Both the position numbers and the translations under genes were made by a program. 64,000 nt of DNA, taken from contig NZ_CP166991.1 in assembly GCF_046197875.1 (NCBI RefSeq), forward strand, positions 1,615,995 through 1,679,994, in the 5' to 3' direction. Shown piece after piece: positions 54,105 through 62,762 of the stretch. The notes beneath the pieces are model-generated. The model ran no database searches and was not told the origin of the DNA. It was given only the letters and a program-made list of their open reading frames with translations. The stretch's first letter is position 1; every line of letters starts with the position of its first letter. The stretch comes from Methanobrevibacter_A acididurans (GTDB taxonomy: Archaea > Methanobacteriota > Methanobacteria > Methanobacteriales > Methanobacteriaceae).

Positions 54105-55415
54105 TTATATTGTAAATAAACCTAAAATCAACATTGCTGCAACAATTAACATTAAAGTAGAAATTGAATCGGTCATACTAGTAGATAATGGAATAACAAT
54201 ATTATCAGGATCTAAACCTTTTCTATAAGATATTGTGGATATATTGAAAACTACAAATATCATTATTAAAATCATCGCCATACCAGCTAAAAAACTAATA
54301 GTAGCAATATTTAAAAACCCAACTCCATTAATTCCAAGGATTAATGAAGAAGAATCAGCTAATATTCCAATTACAGGATAAATAATAATAGCTAAAATAA
54401 GAATAATTCCAAAATTTTTTAAAGCATTAGAACCTGGCTTACGTGAAGGTTCAATTAAACCTAAATGTAATCCTGAAGATAATCTTGCACCTAAAATACT
54501 AACTAAATTACCACTTTCTCCAGAAAATAAAGGAACTAAAGTTAATAAACTTGGATTAGATAATAAAGTTTCTGCTGAACTATTTAAAATACCACCAGAA
54601 ATACTACCTAAAATAGAACAAATAAATAAAACTGGTGTTGATTGTTTAACAATTGTTCCAATTTTATCATTTGATTTAAATCCATAACAAATCCCAATAA
54701 TAGCAATTATTACAGCCAATATAGCAATTATATTTCTTAAAACAGTTATATTATGAAAACTAGATAATAAAAGAACTGATAGTATTATAGATGGTAAAGT
54801 AAAAAGATCACCAAATGCGGCAATTAATGGAGTAGTAATATTATCAGGATCCCAACCATGTTGAAAACTTTTTAATGAAATTAGCATTGAAAGAGGAAGC
54901 ATGATTACACTAGATATAAGGCCTGCAAAGAATGATATTAATATAAAATCAAAAATTGACATGCTAGGTAAATTAAAAATTACACATAATATCTTTGTAA
55001 TAAATGCTAAACATATAGATAATGTCATTGTTAATATCATAGAGGATATTATATTTTGACTTAAAATTTTAGATTTTTCAATTTTAGGAGGTAACATACC
55101 AATGTTTAAATCAGTGCCTAATCTTGAACCAAATGATCCAAAAATATTACCTCTCATACCAATAGCTCCTGGAACTAAAGTTAATAAACCTGGCCAAGCC
55201 GCTAAGTAAGAAGTCATGTTTCCTAAAATTAAACCAGCGCATAAATCTCCAATAGCACATATTATTAATGCTAATAAACTTTGTTTAATTATAGAGTAAG
55301 AAAATTTAAAAAAATTATTATCTTTAATTACATTTTGATTTATAAAATGCGGAGTAGATTTTGTTAAATTGGTGATAGATTGACGTATCTTCATCAATAG
55401 ACTTATTTTCTTCAC
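54105..55415 (-). CDS. MgtE-like divalent cation transporter, two transmembrane domains
   Basis: The 436-residue membrane protein has two MgtE/SLC41-type domains, each about five helices: ASYLAAWPGLLTLVPGAIG-like (TSYLAAWPGLLTLVPGAIGM) near residue 70 and LSNPSLLTLVPLFSGESGN near 285, each followed by a LGARLSSGLHLG-type loop. It lacks the cytosolic MgtE-N and CBS domains of bacterial MgtE. Magnesium or another divalent metal is the likely substrate. I choose GTG at 55415 with AGGTGA upstream; the start is uncertain, because a 36-codon frame (MYVGDIGEENK...) overlaps it in another register. Confidence 0.8.
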   Translation of the reverse strand: MKKISLLMKIRQSITNLTKSTPHFINQNVIKDNNFFKFSYSIIKQSLLALIICAIGDLCAGLILGNMTSYLAAWPGLLTLVPGAIGMRGNIFGSFGSRLGTDLNIGMLPPKIEKSKILSQNIISSMILTMTLSICLAFITKILCVIFNLPSMSIFDFILISFFAGLISSVIMLPLSMLISLKSFQHGWDPDNITTPLIAAFGDLFTLPSIILSVLLLSSFHNITVLRNIIAILAVIIAIIGICYGFKSNDKIGTIVKQSTPVLFICSILGSISGGILNSSAETLLSNPSLLTLVPLFSGESGNLVSILGARLSSGLHLGLIEPSRKPGSNALKNFGIILILAIIIYPVIGILADSSSLILGINGVGFLNIATISFLAGMAMILIMIFVVFNISTISYRKGLDPDNIVIPLSTSMTDSISTLMLIVAAMLILGLFTI

Positions 55416-55464
55416 CAATATCACCTACATACATTTTATCACTTTTTAATTTAAAAAATTAGTT

Positions 55465-56043
55465 TTATATTTCATCTAATGTTATTTCATTCTTAGCTAG
55501 TTTATTTAAAATATCATAACCTGCTTCTGTACCTTTAACTATAAGGACATCTCCTTCTAATATAATTGTATCCTTATTTGGACCATATATCCAAGTTAAA
55601 TCTCTCCTAATAGATATAACTCGCATACCGGTGCGATTTGATAACAATATATTACCTAATGATTTATTTATTAAATCTGAACCAGATTCTATTTTCATCC
55701 TATAAATATTTGTTTCAGAATCTTCCATAACCATTTTAAATACTGGATGAGGTTCAAATCCTTTAATAGATAAATCAGCTAAATCTTTAGCAGCATTACC
55801 TATTGTTTCAGCAGCTTCAGCTACTTCTAATAAAACGGTTAATTTTTCCGCATCTTCAACAGAACGAGAAGCTAATAATGATTGTTTTTTAATTTCATAA
55901 TTTAAACTATTAACCCTATCTTCAAGATTTAATACTTCTTCAGCAGCTTCTTTATTTTGAAAAAGAACAGAAGAATAAGCTAAATCAACCATAAGTTCCG
56001 ACAGATTTTTCATTTCTATTAATATATCTTTAACACTAGACAT
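55465..56043 (-). CDS. PhoU-like/TrkA-C protein, probable transporter regulator
   Basis: Residues 1-105 form a PhoU-like helical domain (LSELMVDLAYSSVLFQNKEA, ASRSVEDAEKLTVLLEVAEA), and residues 115-185 form an RCK-C/TrkA-C domain (ESGSDLINKSLGNILLSNRT, GMRVISIRRDLTWIYGP, EGDVLIVKGTEAGYDIL). Such fusions usually gate or regulate cation transporters in response to a ligand. The MgtE-like gene starts about 50 bases downstream, so it is probably the regulatory partner. The ribosome-binding site before the ATG is GGGGATA. Confidence 0.82.
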   Translation of the reverse strand: MSSVKDILIEMKNLSELMVDLAYSSVLFQNKEAAEEVLNLEDRVNSLNYEIKKQSLLASRSVEDAEKLTVLLEVAEAAETIGNAAKDLADLSIKGFEPHPVFKMVMEDSETNIYRMKIESGSDLINKSLGNILLSNRTGMRVISIRRDLTWIYGPNKDTIILEGDVLIVKGTEAGYDILNKLAKNEITLDEI

Positions 56044-56068
56044 TAAATATCCCCAACATATAATTATA

Positions 56069-57136
56069 TTATAATTTCTTTGTTTTTAAAACACAATGAC
56101 GACGAAGTTTTAATAATTCTTTCTTTTTACGATTTAAATCATCAACATCATTTACAATATCATTAAATTTTTTCTTAACACAATCAATTGCATCCTTCTC
56201 ATGAATCCATGTACAGTCTTCACAACTCCAAATATTCTTACCTTTAATCCACTTACCACCAGTAGATCCATCACCACATGGATAAAAAGGACAATAACAA
56301 AAATCACAATTTTGACCATAATAATGACAAGGATAATATTCACATTCTAAATTTGGACCAACAGGTGTATTAGATTTAAAAAAATTATCATAAAAATTCC
56401 TAGATGAGGGATGAATATCATTTTTAATAGCATAACCTCTTGGAGTTACCATATACCCATCAGATAAATATGTTAATTTATTTCCAACAATTAAACAAGA
56501 AAACATGTTAATATCTTCTTCGTCTAGATTAATTAATTTAACAATTTTGGTCTTAGAGGGATAAGATGTACTATCAACAATCCCTACTAAAGTATTAGAT
56601 CCACGAATATCTAGTAAAATTTTTTTAAATAATCTAAATGGTTCTTTACGAGATTTACTAATTGGATTATAAACTGCTATAATAAAATTTCCTTTTGCAG
56701 CATGCTCAATTTTATTTTGTATTTCAGATAATGGTGTTAAAAGATTACTTAAACTTATAGTAGCAAAATCATGTAAAGGAGCACCTAAAAGATCTGCAGA
56801 ATAATTTAAAGCAGATACCCCTGGATAAACCCTAACATCTATATCCTCATATTTCCCAATTAATTGAAATATAAGATTAGCCATCCCATAAACTCCGGGA
56901 TCACCTGAGCTTATTATAGCTACATTATTTCCTTCTAAGGTTTTTGAAATAGCTAGTTCTCCCCTAGCGACTTCATCTCCCATTCCTTTCTTTATAATTT
57001 CTTTTCCATCAATAAGGTCATTTATAGAATCTATATATTTTTTATAACCAATAATAACATTAGATTCTTTTAAAGCTTTAATAGCATTTAAAGTTATATC
57101 TCCTTTACTTGGACCAATACCTATAATATTTAACAT
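56069..57136 (-). CDS. cbiH: Precorrin-3B/cobalt-factor III C17-methyltransferase fused to a cysteine-rich domain
   Basis: Residues 1-240 are the SAM-dependent ring-contracting methyltransferase of cobamide synthesis: LNIIGIGPSKGDITLNAIKA, VIGYKKYIDSI, AIISSGDPGVYGMANLIFQL, VYPGVSALNYSADLLGAPLH and FIIAVYNPISKSRKEPFRL. Residues 270-335 are a cysteine-rich domain (CEYYPCHYYGQNCDFCYCPF, CGDGSTGGKW, CEDCTW) that may bind a metal or iron-sulfur centre. Such a fusion occurs in some methanogens. It lies in the same transcript direction as the next genes. Confidence 0.88.
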   Translation of the reverse strand: MLNIIGIGPSKGDITLNAIKALKESNVIIGYKKYIDSINDLIDGKEIIKKGMGDEVARGELAISKTLEGNNVAIISSGDPGVYGMANLIFQLIGKYEDIDVRVYPGVSALNYSADLLGAPLHDFATISLSNLLTPLSEIQNKIEHAAKGNFIIAVYNPISKSRKEPFRLFKKILLDIRGSNTLVGIVDSTSYPSKTKIVKLINLDEEDINMFSCLIVGNKLTYLSDGYMVTPRGYAIKNDIHPSSRNFYDNFFKSNTPVGPNLECEYYPCHYYGQNCDFCYCPFYPCGDGSTGGKWIKGKNIWSCEDCTWIHEKDAIDCVKKKFNDIVNDVDDLNRKKKELLKLRRHCVLKTKKL

Positions 57137-57160
57137 GTTAATAAACCTCTATCATGAAAA

Positions 57161-57679
57161 TTAAGAAGTTGTATTAGTCTCATTTTCATATAATTTTAAA
57201 ATACTAGTAACTTTAATTGAATTTGTATCTACGACAACTCCTTTACTTGTTGCATTTGCTTGTGCAGTAGCAATTAATTTATAAGTCGGAGCTGTGCTTA
57301 TTACTGTTTGGTTTGTAGAATTAGATGCAGCATAACCTACAGTGGTTATAGTAATATTTATTAAACCTGTATCATCAGTACTTTGTTGTGTGGTAGCTGT
57401 CATATTAGGAACACTAGCACCATCCACATTAGCAAGATTTGCTATCACCATAGCCGTGTCAACCTTATTAGTGATGTTTACTGAACTTGGATCTTTTATA
57501 ACAATATTTGTAATACTATGAGGATTTATAAATCCTGTTATGGTATTAACTTGTAAATCTATTAAACCCTTAACATTTGGAGCTTCAGAAGTTACAATAG
57601 TATATGAACTAAATAATCCAATTTCAAAAAAACCTAAGAAAAGAATTATTATTAGTAAAATTCTAAGTGGTCTTGACAT
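57161..57679 (-). CDS. Membrane-anchored or secreted protein of unknown function
   Basis: The 172-residue protein has a basic start (MSRPLRILL), one hydrophobic helix at about 5-27, and then a polar extracytoplasmic part rich in threonine, asparagine and valine with several N-glycosylation sequons (NITN, NMTA, NITI, NQTV, NATS, NETN). It contains two beta-rich stretches (VNTITGFINPHSITNIVIKD; TITTVGYAASNSTNQT). I do not recognise the family. The gene is divergent from the DNA polymerase gene across 236 bases. No ribosome-binding site stronger than GTGAT is visible before the ATG. Confidence 0.65.
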   Translation of the reverse strand: MSRPLRILLIIILFLGFFEIGLFSSYTIVTSEAPNVKGLIDLQVNTITGFINPHSITNIVIKDPSSVNITNKVDTAMVIANLANVDGASVPNMTATTQQSTDDTGLINITITTVGYAASNSTNQTVISTAPTYKLIATAQANATSKGVVVDTNSIKVTSILKLYENETNTTS

Positions 57680-57915
57680 TTTATCACTACATTCTCTTTT
57701 AATTTAAAAATTAATATTTAAAATATTTTATAATAAAAATATAATAATAAATTATTTAGTATTATATCTAATATAATTTACTATTAATTTTATACGTAAT
57801 TGAAATTTTTATTAATGAAAAAAAATAAAGAAATAATAAGATATTTTTCTATTAAAACATTAAAATAAAAAATAAAAAATTTATATTAATATAAAAAAGG
57901 ATTAATTAGATTTAT

Positions 57916-59577
57916 ATGAATGATATAATACTAAAATTTGCAAAAAAGGGAATTAATTTATCACCAGATGCTTATAAAAAAATTATTAGTACTGAAGATC
58001 CTAATGATTTTTCTACATCATTAATTTTAAAATTAAAGACTAAAAATTATTCTAAAAATGATTTCATATCATTAAAAGGAGATATAGTTAATCATTATAT
58101 AAAAGAATTAGGGATAAAAACAAAAAATGAAAATAAAAAAGAAATTAACAATTTAAATTCTTTAGATAATTTTAACAAAGAACAACCAAAAAACAACACC
58201 ATAACAAAAGAACAACAAAAAAACAACACCATAACAAAAGAACAACCAAAAAATAAAGAAAATTTAATAAATGATGAAATAAGCAATAAAAATTTAATTA
58301 AAATTAATGATAAAGAAGTTAGCCCAGAATTTAAACGTAATTTAACAAAACCTAATGTTAATTATGATAATTTTGAAATCTTAAAAGATCTTACAAACCA
58401 ATCTTATACTAGTGGAGAATTAAATAATTTAGTTACTTATTTTAACAATAGATACCAAAAATTGAGTAAAATTATTGAAAAACACCCTGAAATGAAAACA
58501 CACCAAAAGATTAGTGAAATTGGAGAAGGACAGACAGATTTAAATTTAATTTTAATGGTAAATAACGTAAGAACAACTAAAAATGGCCATAATTTAGTAG
58601 ATTTTGAGGATGATACTGGAAATTTAAATGTTTTATTTAGTAATAAAAATGAATCAGTTTTTAAACAATCTGAAAAACTTGTTCGAGATGAAGTAGTTGG
58701 TATTACAGCAGACAAACGTGGAGATTTAGCAATTGGTAATAATATTATCTTTCCAGGAGTCCCAAGAATGCCAAACACAAATTCAAAATGTGGAATTGTT
58801 TTCACTTCAGATATACACATAGGAAGTATTACATTTCTTGAAGATGCATTTGTAAAATTTATTAAATGGATTAATGGAGATTTTGGTAATGAAGAACAAA
58901 GAGAAATTGCCAATAATGTTAAATATATGACTGTTGATGGAGATATAGTTGATGGAATTGGTGTTTATCCAAATCAAGAAAAAGAATTAGCTATTAAAGA
59001 TATTACAGAACAATATGATGAAGCTGCAAGATTATTAGGTGATATTAGAAGTGATATTAAAATAATTATAGGTCCTGGTAACCACGATGCTTCAAGATTA
59101 GCAGAACCTCAACCTGCTGTCCCTGAAAAATATGCTAAATCACTTTATAAATTAAATAATATAGAATTTATAAGTAACCCTGGTTATGTAAACCTAGATG
59201 GTACAAAAGTCTTAATGTATCATGGTAGAGGTATTGATGATTTTGCAATCGGTGTAAAAGACTATTCTCATGAAAGAAATGATTTGATTATGGAAGAATT
59301 CTTAAATATAAGACACTTAGCTCCTATTTATGGTGAAAGAACACCATTAGCTTCCGAATTAGAGGATCATTTAGTAATTGATGAAGTGCCTAATGTGTTA
59401 CATACAGGACATGTTCATATAAATACTTATAAGAATTATAAAGGAATTCATTTAATTAATTCAGGTACTTTTCAGACACAAACTGAATTCCAAAAAATTT
59501 ATAATATTGTACCTACACCTGCACAAGTACCTATTTTAGATAATGGAGAATATAAACAACTTAAATTTATTGATTAA
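57916..59577 (+). CDS. polB: DNA polymerase D small subunit (DP1)
   Basis: This is the exonuclease subunit of the euryarchaeal replicative polymerase PolD. The 553 residues comprise an N-terminal helical domain, a low-complexity linker with repeats (about 90-125), an OB fold (LILMVNNVRTTKNGHNLVDF, DDTGNLNVLFS) and a calcineurin-like phosphoesterase domain. The phosphoesterase motifs are VFTSDIHIGS, TVDGDIVDGIG, IIGPGNHDASR, MYHGRGIDDF and VLHTGHVHINTY. The large subunit DP2 is not in the window. No strong ribosome-binding site precedes the ATG at 57916, so the mRNA may have a very short leader. Confidence 0.94.
   Translation: MNDIILKFAKKGINLSPDAYKKIISTEDPNDFSTSLILKLKTKNYSKNDFISLKGDIVNHYIKELGIKTKNENKKEINNLNSLDNFNKEQPKNNTITKEQQKNNTITKEQPKNKENLINDEISNKNLIKINDKEVSPEFKRNLTKPNVNYDNFEILKDLTNQSYTSGELNNLVTYFNNRYQKLSKIIEKHPEMKTHQKISEIGEGQTDLNLILMVNNVRTTKNGHNLVDFEDDTGNLNVLFSNKNESVFKQSEKLVRDEVVGITADKRGDLAIGNNIIFPGVPRMPNTNSKCGIVFTSDIHIGSITFLEDAFVKFIKWINGDFGNEEQREIANNVKYMTVDGDIVDGIGVYPNQEKELAIKDITEQYDEAARLLGDIRSDIKIIIGPGNHDASRLAEPQPAVPEKYAKSLYKLNNIEFISNPGYVNLDGTKVLMYHGRGIDDFAIGVKDYSHERNDLIMEEFLNIRHLAPIYGERTPLASELEDHLVIDEVPNVLHTGHVHINTYKNYKGIHLINSGTFQTQTEFQKIYNIVPTPAQVPILDNGEYKQLKFID
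58177..58252 (+). repeat. 30-bp tandem repeat in the DP1 linker
   Basis: Two and a half copies of a 30-base unit encode KEQPKNNTIT, KEQQKNNTIT and KEQPKN in a row. The second copy differs from the first at about one position. In-frame length lets the count vary without breaking the gene. Confidence 0.85.
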
Positions 59578-59601
59578 ATTAAAATCGGAAGGAAAAATAC
59601 A

Positions 59602-60180
59602 ATGCAAAAAGAAATTAATTCTATAATAAACATTTCAAATAAACTTTTTAATAGACATTTAGTTACTGGAAAAGCTGGTAATGTGAGTGTAAAATTTAAA
59701 AATAATGGAAAAATTATCATTGGTATAACACCTACATTAAAATCTCTTAATAATCTTAAATTCAATGATATTGTACTGGTTGATTTAGAAGGTAACATAA
59801 TATCTAAAGGAAAACCATCTTCTGAGGTCTTTATGCATTTAAATATTTATAAATCTAATAAAAATGTTAATGCTATAGTTCATACTCATTCTCCTTTTGC
59901 AACTGGTTTTTCATTTTCTGATAAAAAAATTAAAAGATTAGAAGGTTTTGGAAAAATTGAAAAACCTTATTTAGCCGAAGTAAATTATGAAATTCCGGGG
60001 ACTATGGATTTAGCTAATAAAGTAGGAGAAGCAATTAAAAATGAAGATGTTTTAATTCTTAAAAATCATGGTGTAATTAGTGTTGGAGAAAATTTAGAAG
60101 AAGCTTTTTCATTAGCAGATTTTGTAGAAGAAATAGCTAAAACTCAATTTATTACACATACATTAAATTTAATAAAGTAA
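59602..60180 (+). CDS. Class II aldolase, L-fuculose-1-phosphate-aldolase-like
   Basis: The 192-residue enzyme has the class II aldolase/adducin fold: HLVTGKAGNVSVKF, a zinc-binding pair in IVHTHSPFATGFS, and ILKNHGVISVGENLEEAFSL. In methanogens a member of this family acts as fuculose-1-phosphate aldolase, supplying lactaldehyde for coenzyme F420 synthesis, which I consider the most likely role. An alternative is another sugar-phosphate aldolase. GGAAGGA precedes the ATG. It starts 24 bases after the PolD gene and is probably cotranscribed with it. Confidence 0.83.
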   Translation: MQKEINSIINISNKLFNRHLVTGKAGNVSVKFKNNGKIIIGITPTLKSLNNLKFNDIVLVDLEGNIISKGKPSSEVFMHLNIYKSNKNVNAIVHTHSPFATGFSFSDKKIKRLEGFGKIEKPYLAEVNYEIPGTMDLANKVGEAIKNEDVLILKNHGVISVGENLEEAFSLADFVEEIAKTQFITHTLNLIK

Positions 60181-60276
60181 AAAAGTAATTATATTTTTAG
60201 TAAACATTATATAGTTTATAAAATAATAATATAATATTATAACTATTTTTATAAATTTTTTATGGGAGGAAATTAT

Positions 60277-60537
60277 ATGAGTGATAATCAGGAAACTTTT
60301 GATGAAGTTTCAGAAATATTAAAACACATTATGGATAATCCAACAGTTCCACGTAACATTAGAAGAGCTGCAGATGAATCAAATAATAAATTAGCTGATG
60401 AAAGTGAAGATCCTACTGTTAAAGCTAGTACTGTTATTATGATTTTAGATGAAATAAGTAACGATCCTAATATACCTGTTCATGCTAGAACATTAATTTG
60501 GGAAATATTAAGTAAGTTAGAAACTGTTAAATCATAA
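60277..60537 (+). CDS. UPF0147 family protein
   Basis: The 86-residue acidic helical protein has the family pattern VSEILKHIMDNPTVPRNIRR, ADESNNKLADESEDPTVKAS and VIMILDEISNDPNIPVHART. Its function is unknown. I place the start at 60277, where GGGAGG stands six bases upstream; the in-frame ATG at 60262 overlaps that very site and gives only MGGNY extra. A TATA-like TATATAGTTTATAA lies at about 60208-60221. Confidence 0.88.
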   Translation: MSDNQETFDEVSEILKHIMDNPTVPRNIRRAADESNNKLADESEDPTVKASTVIMILDEISNDPNIPVHARTLIWEILSKLETVKS

Positions 60538-60572
60538 AATAAATTATTAATTTTTTTTAAAAATATTTTTTA

Positions 60573-61577
60573 TTATTTTTCATTACTGATAGCTACGGCT
60601 ATAGTAACACCATTAAATGCTGTTTTTTTATAAATAAGTTTAGAATTTAATCCAGCTTTCATTAAAGCACAGGGTTCGCATACACCATAAGCTCCGATTG
60701 TTTTTTCTACAAATTTAGATTTAGTGCAATCTTCAGACTTAAAATTTTTTATATCTTCAGTTTTTATTATAAATAAAGGTAATTTTAATTTTTCTGATGC
60801 TAAAATTATCCCTTCTTCATTTTGTTTAACATCAACAGTAGCTAAAGAATCTATTCTATTAATATCAATATTCAATTGGGTGCAGACAGTTTTTATAGCT
60901 ATTAAAACGTTTTTCATGCTTATATTTTTTTTAGAGCCAATTCCAAAAACCATTTTTTCAGGAATTATTTTTAATATCTTACTTTTATATTTAGCTATTA
61001 TAGTAGAGTTATTAGAATTATTTTTAATGAGATTTATTTCTTTTTTTGTATGTAAAAATTCTTTTAGGTATTTTTCTTGTTTAATATTAACTAATAAGTC
61101 TATTGATTGGTTATTTAATATTGCTTTATTAAAAATTACTATGTCATGTACATTTTCAATTTTCCAAAAATATTTATTAGCTAATGAGTCTATAGATAAT
61201 TTATTGTTAATATCTGTAGCAGTTGTAATAATTGGTTTTGCATTAATTATTTCTGAAATTATATTTGTTAATTCATTAGCCCCACCTAGATGTCCACTTA
61301 ATAAGCTTATTACAGATTGTCCTTTTTCATCTATGGATAATATTGCAGGATCTTTATCTTTAGATGTTATTTGATTTGCTATAGATCTTATTAAAATTCC
61401 AGTTGCCATTATTCCAATTATAGCATCATATTTAAAAAAAATATTATTTATAGTATTTTTTACATTTTTAAAATATATATCAATTTTTATAAATCTAGGA
61501 TTTTTTATTAAATAATCTTTAATAATATTAGATAATTCTTTCCCATTTTCAGTTATTGATATTATTGCAATTTTCAT
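60573..61577 (-). CDS. cbiG: Cobalt-precorrin-5A hydrolase
   Basis: CbiG opens the delta-lactone of cobalt-precorrin-5A, releasing acetaldehyde, in anaerobic cobamide synthesis. The 334 residues match: FFKYDAIIGIMATGILIRSI, VISLLSGHLGGANELTNII, ITTATDINNKLSIDSLANKY, FGIGSKKNISMKNVLIAI and IGAYGVCEPCALMKAG. It lies 24 bases downstream of cbiB, as expected for a cobamide operon. The upstream in-frame start is the ATG at 61577; the 3' end faces UPF0147. Confidence 0.9.
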   Translation of the reverse strand: MKIAIISITENGKELSNIIKDYLIKNPRFIKIDIYFKNVKNTINNIFFKYDAIIGIMATGILIRSIANQITSKDKDPAILSIDEKGQSVISLLSGHLGGANELTNIISEIINAKPIITTATDINNKLSIDSLANKYFWKIENVHDIVIFNKAILNNQSIDLLVNIKQEKYLKEFLHTKKEINLIKNNSNNSTIIAKYKSKILKIIPEKMVFGIGSKKNISMKNVLIAIKTVCTQLNIDINRIDSLATVDVKQNEEGIILASEKLKLPLFIIKTEDIKNFKSEDCTKSKFVEKTIGAYGVCEPCALMKAGLNSKLIYKKTAFNGVTIAVAISNEK

Positions 61578-61601
61578 GTTTTTTAACTTTCCTTATTTTT
61601 T

Positions 61602-62699
61602 TTAAAAAATAAAATTTAATATTAAAAATATTATACTTAAAATTATAGTTGATAAACAGATACTCATTTTTGTTAATTTAACTGAATCATCAATTTTATC
61701 AATGCTTAATTTATGATTATTATCTCCAAGAATATAAGTTTCTTTTTTTTCTAATTGAATATCTAAAGCTCCAGCAACCGCTGCCATTGTATAACCTGAA
61801 TTAGGACTTGGAGTTTTTTTTGAATCTCTTTTAAAAATTTTAAAACTATTTTTACCATTTAATTTTAGAATATATGCAGATAAAACAACCATTATTCCCG
61901 CAAAACGTGACGGAATATAATTTAAGATATCATCTAAGTGTGCTGGAAACCACCCTATATTAGCTAAAATTGTTGTTTTATATCCAACCATTGCGTCTAA
62001 TGTATTAATGACTCTATGAATATTTGCACCTAAAATAGCTAAAAAAATTATATAATAATAATTTAATCCAAAAAATATTCCAATCAAACTAAGTAGGAAA
62101 TAGTAGAATATAGATGAAACATATGAATCTGTAATATTTTCAGTCATTGATTCAATTGAAGCAGATATTATATATTGTTCATTTAGATTAGATGTATCCC
62201 TACTTACAAACATTGAAATTGACTTTCTAGCTGTTTTGATATTATCTTTTAAATCTTTCTTAATTTTTAATGATGAATTTATTAACATTTTTATTGAGAA
62301 AAATTGGGATAAAAATATTGATGTTAAAATTCCAAATATTACATAATTTATTATAATCCAAAAATTCAATGCAAATAAATTATTTATAAATTTATTACAA
62401 AATATTGTTAAGAAAGTAGCTAAAAAAGTTGATAAAAATATATTAATACTATATATTATTATCAAAATTAATGATATTGATATTAATGAAAAAAATGTTA
62501 ATAAAACTCCAGAAGATCTATTTTTTATATTAATAAAATTATTTTTAAAATATTCTATTATTTTCCCAATTAAAACAACAAAATGATATTTAGATGGTAC
62601 TTCTTCAATGATTAAATCAATTAATATGCTTAAAATTAATAAAAAAATTAAGTATATATTATAATTGTTAAATATGAAGTTTATAATTTCATTAAACAT
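61602..62699 (-). CDS. cbiB: Adenosylcobinamide-phosphate synthase (CbiB/CobD)
   Basis: This membrane enzyme attaches aminopropanol phosphate to adenosylcobyric acid. The 365-residue protein has about six to seven helices and the family motifs: VPSKYHFVVLIGKIIEYFKN near the N-terminus, SMTENITDSYVSSIFYYFLL, NTLDAMVGYKTTILANIGWF, DDILNYIPSRFAGI and SGYTMAAVAGALDIQLEK. It is divergent from the DUF2299-like gene. A second helix stretch near 100-135 is an insertion relative to what I recall for short family members, and very low complexity (Phe, Ile, Asn). Confidence 0.9.
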   Translation of the reverse strand: MFNEIINFIFNNYNIYLIFLLILSILIDLIIEEVPSKYHFVVLIGKIIEYFKNNFINIKNRSSGVLLTFFSLISISLILIIIYSINIFLSTFLATFLTIFCNKFINNLFALNFWIIINYVIFGILTSIFLSQFFSIKMLINSSLKIKKDLKDNIKTARKSISMFVSRDTSNLNEQYIISASIESMTENITDSYVSSIFYYFLLSLIGIFFGLNYYYIIFLAILGANIHRVINTLDAMVGYKTTILANIGWFPAHLDDILNYIPSRFAGIMVVLSAYILKLNGKNSFKIFKRDSKKTPSPNSGYTMAAVAGALDIQLEKKETYILGDNNHKLSIDKIDDSVKLTKMSICLSTIILSIIFLILNFIF

Positions 62700-62762
62700 T
62701 ATTTTTATATTATTTATAAATTATATATTAATTTATTTATTAATATAATAGGAAGTTAAATT

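Noticed and set aside
58095..58913. Minus-strand frames inside the PolD small-subunit gene
   Set aside because: They mirror the low-complexity linker and the coding strand; no ribosome-binding site or family pattern is seen.
60724..61374. A 216-codon plus-strand frame antisense to cbiG
   Set aside because: The cbiG frame has clear family motifs; the antisense frame is a hydrophobic shadow without start signals.
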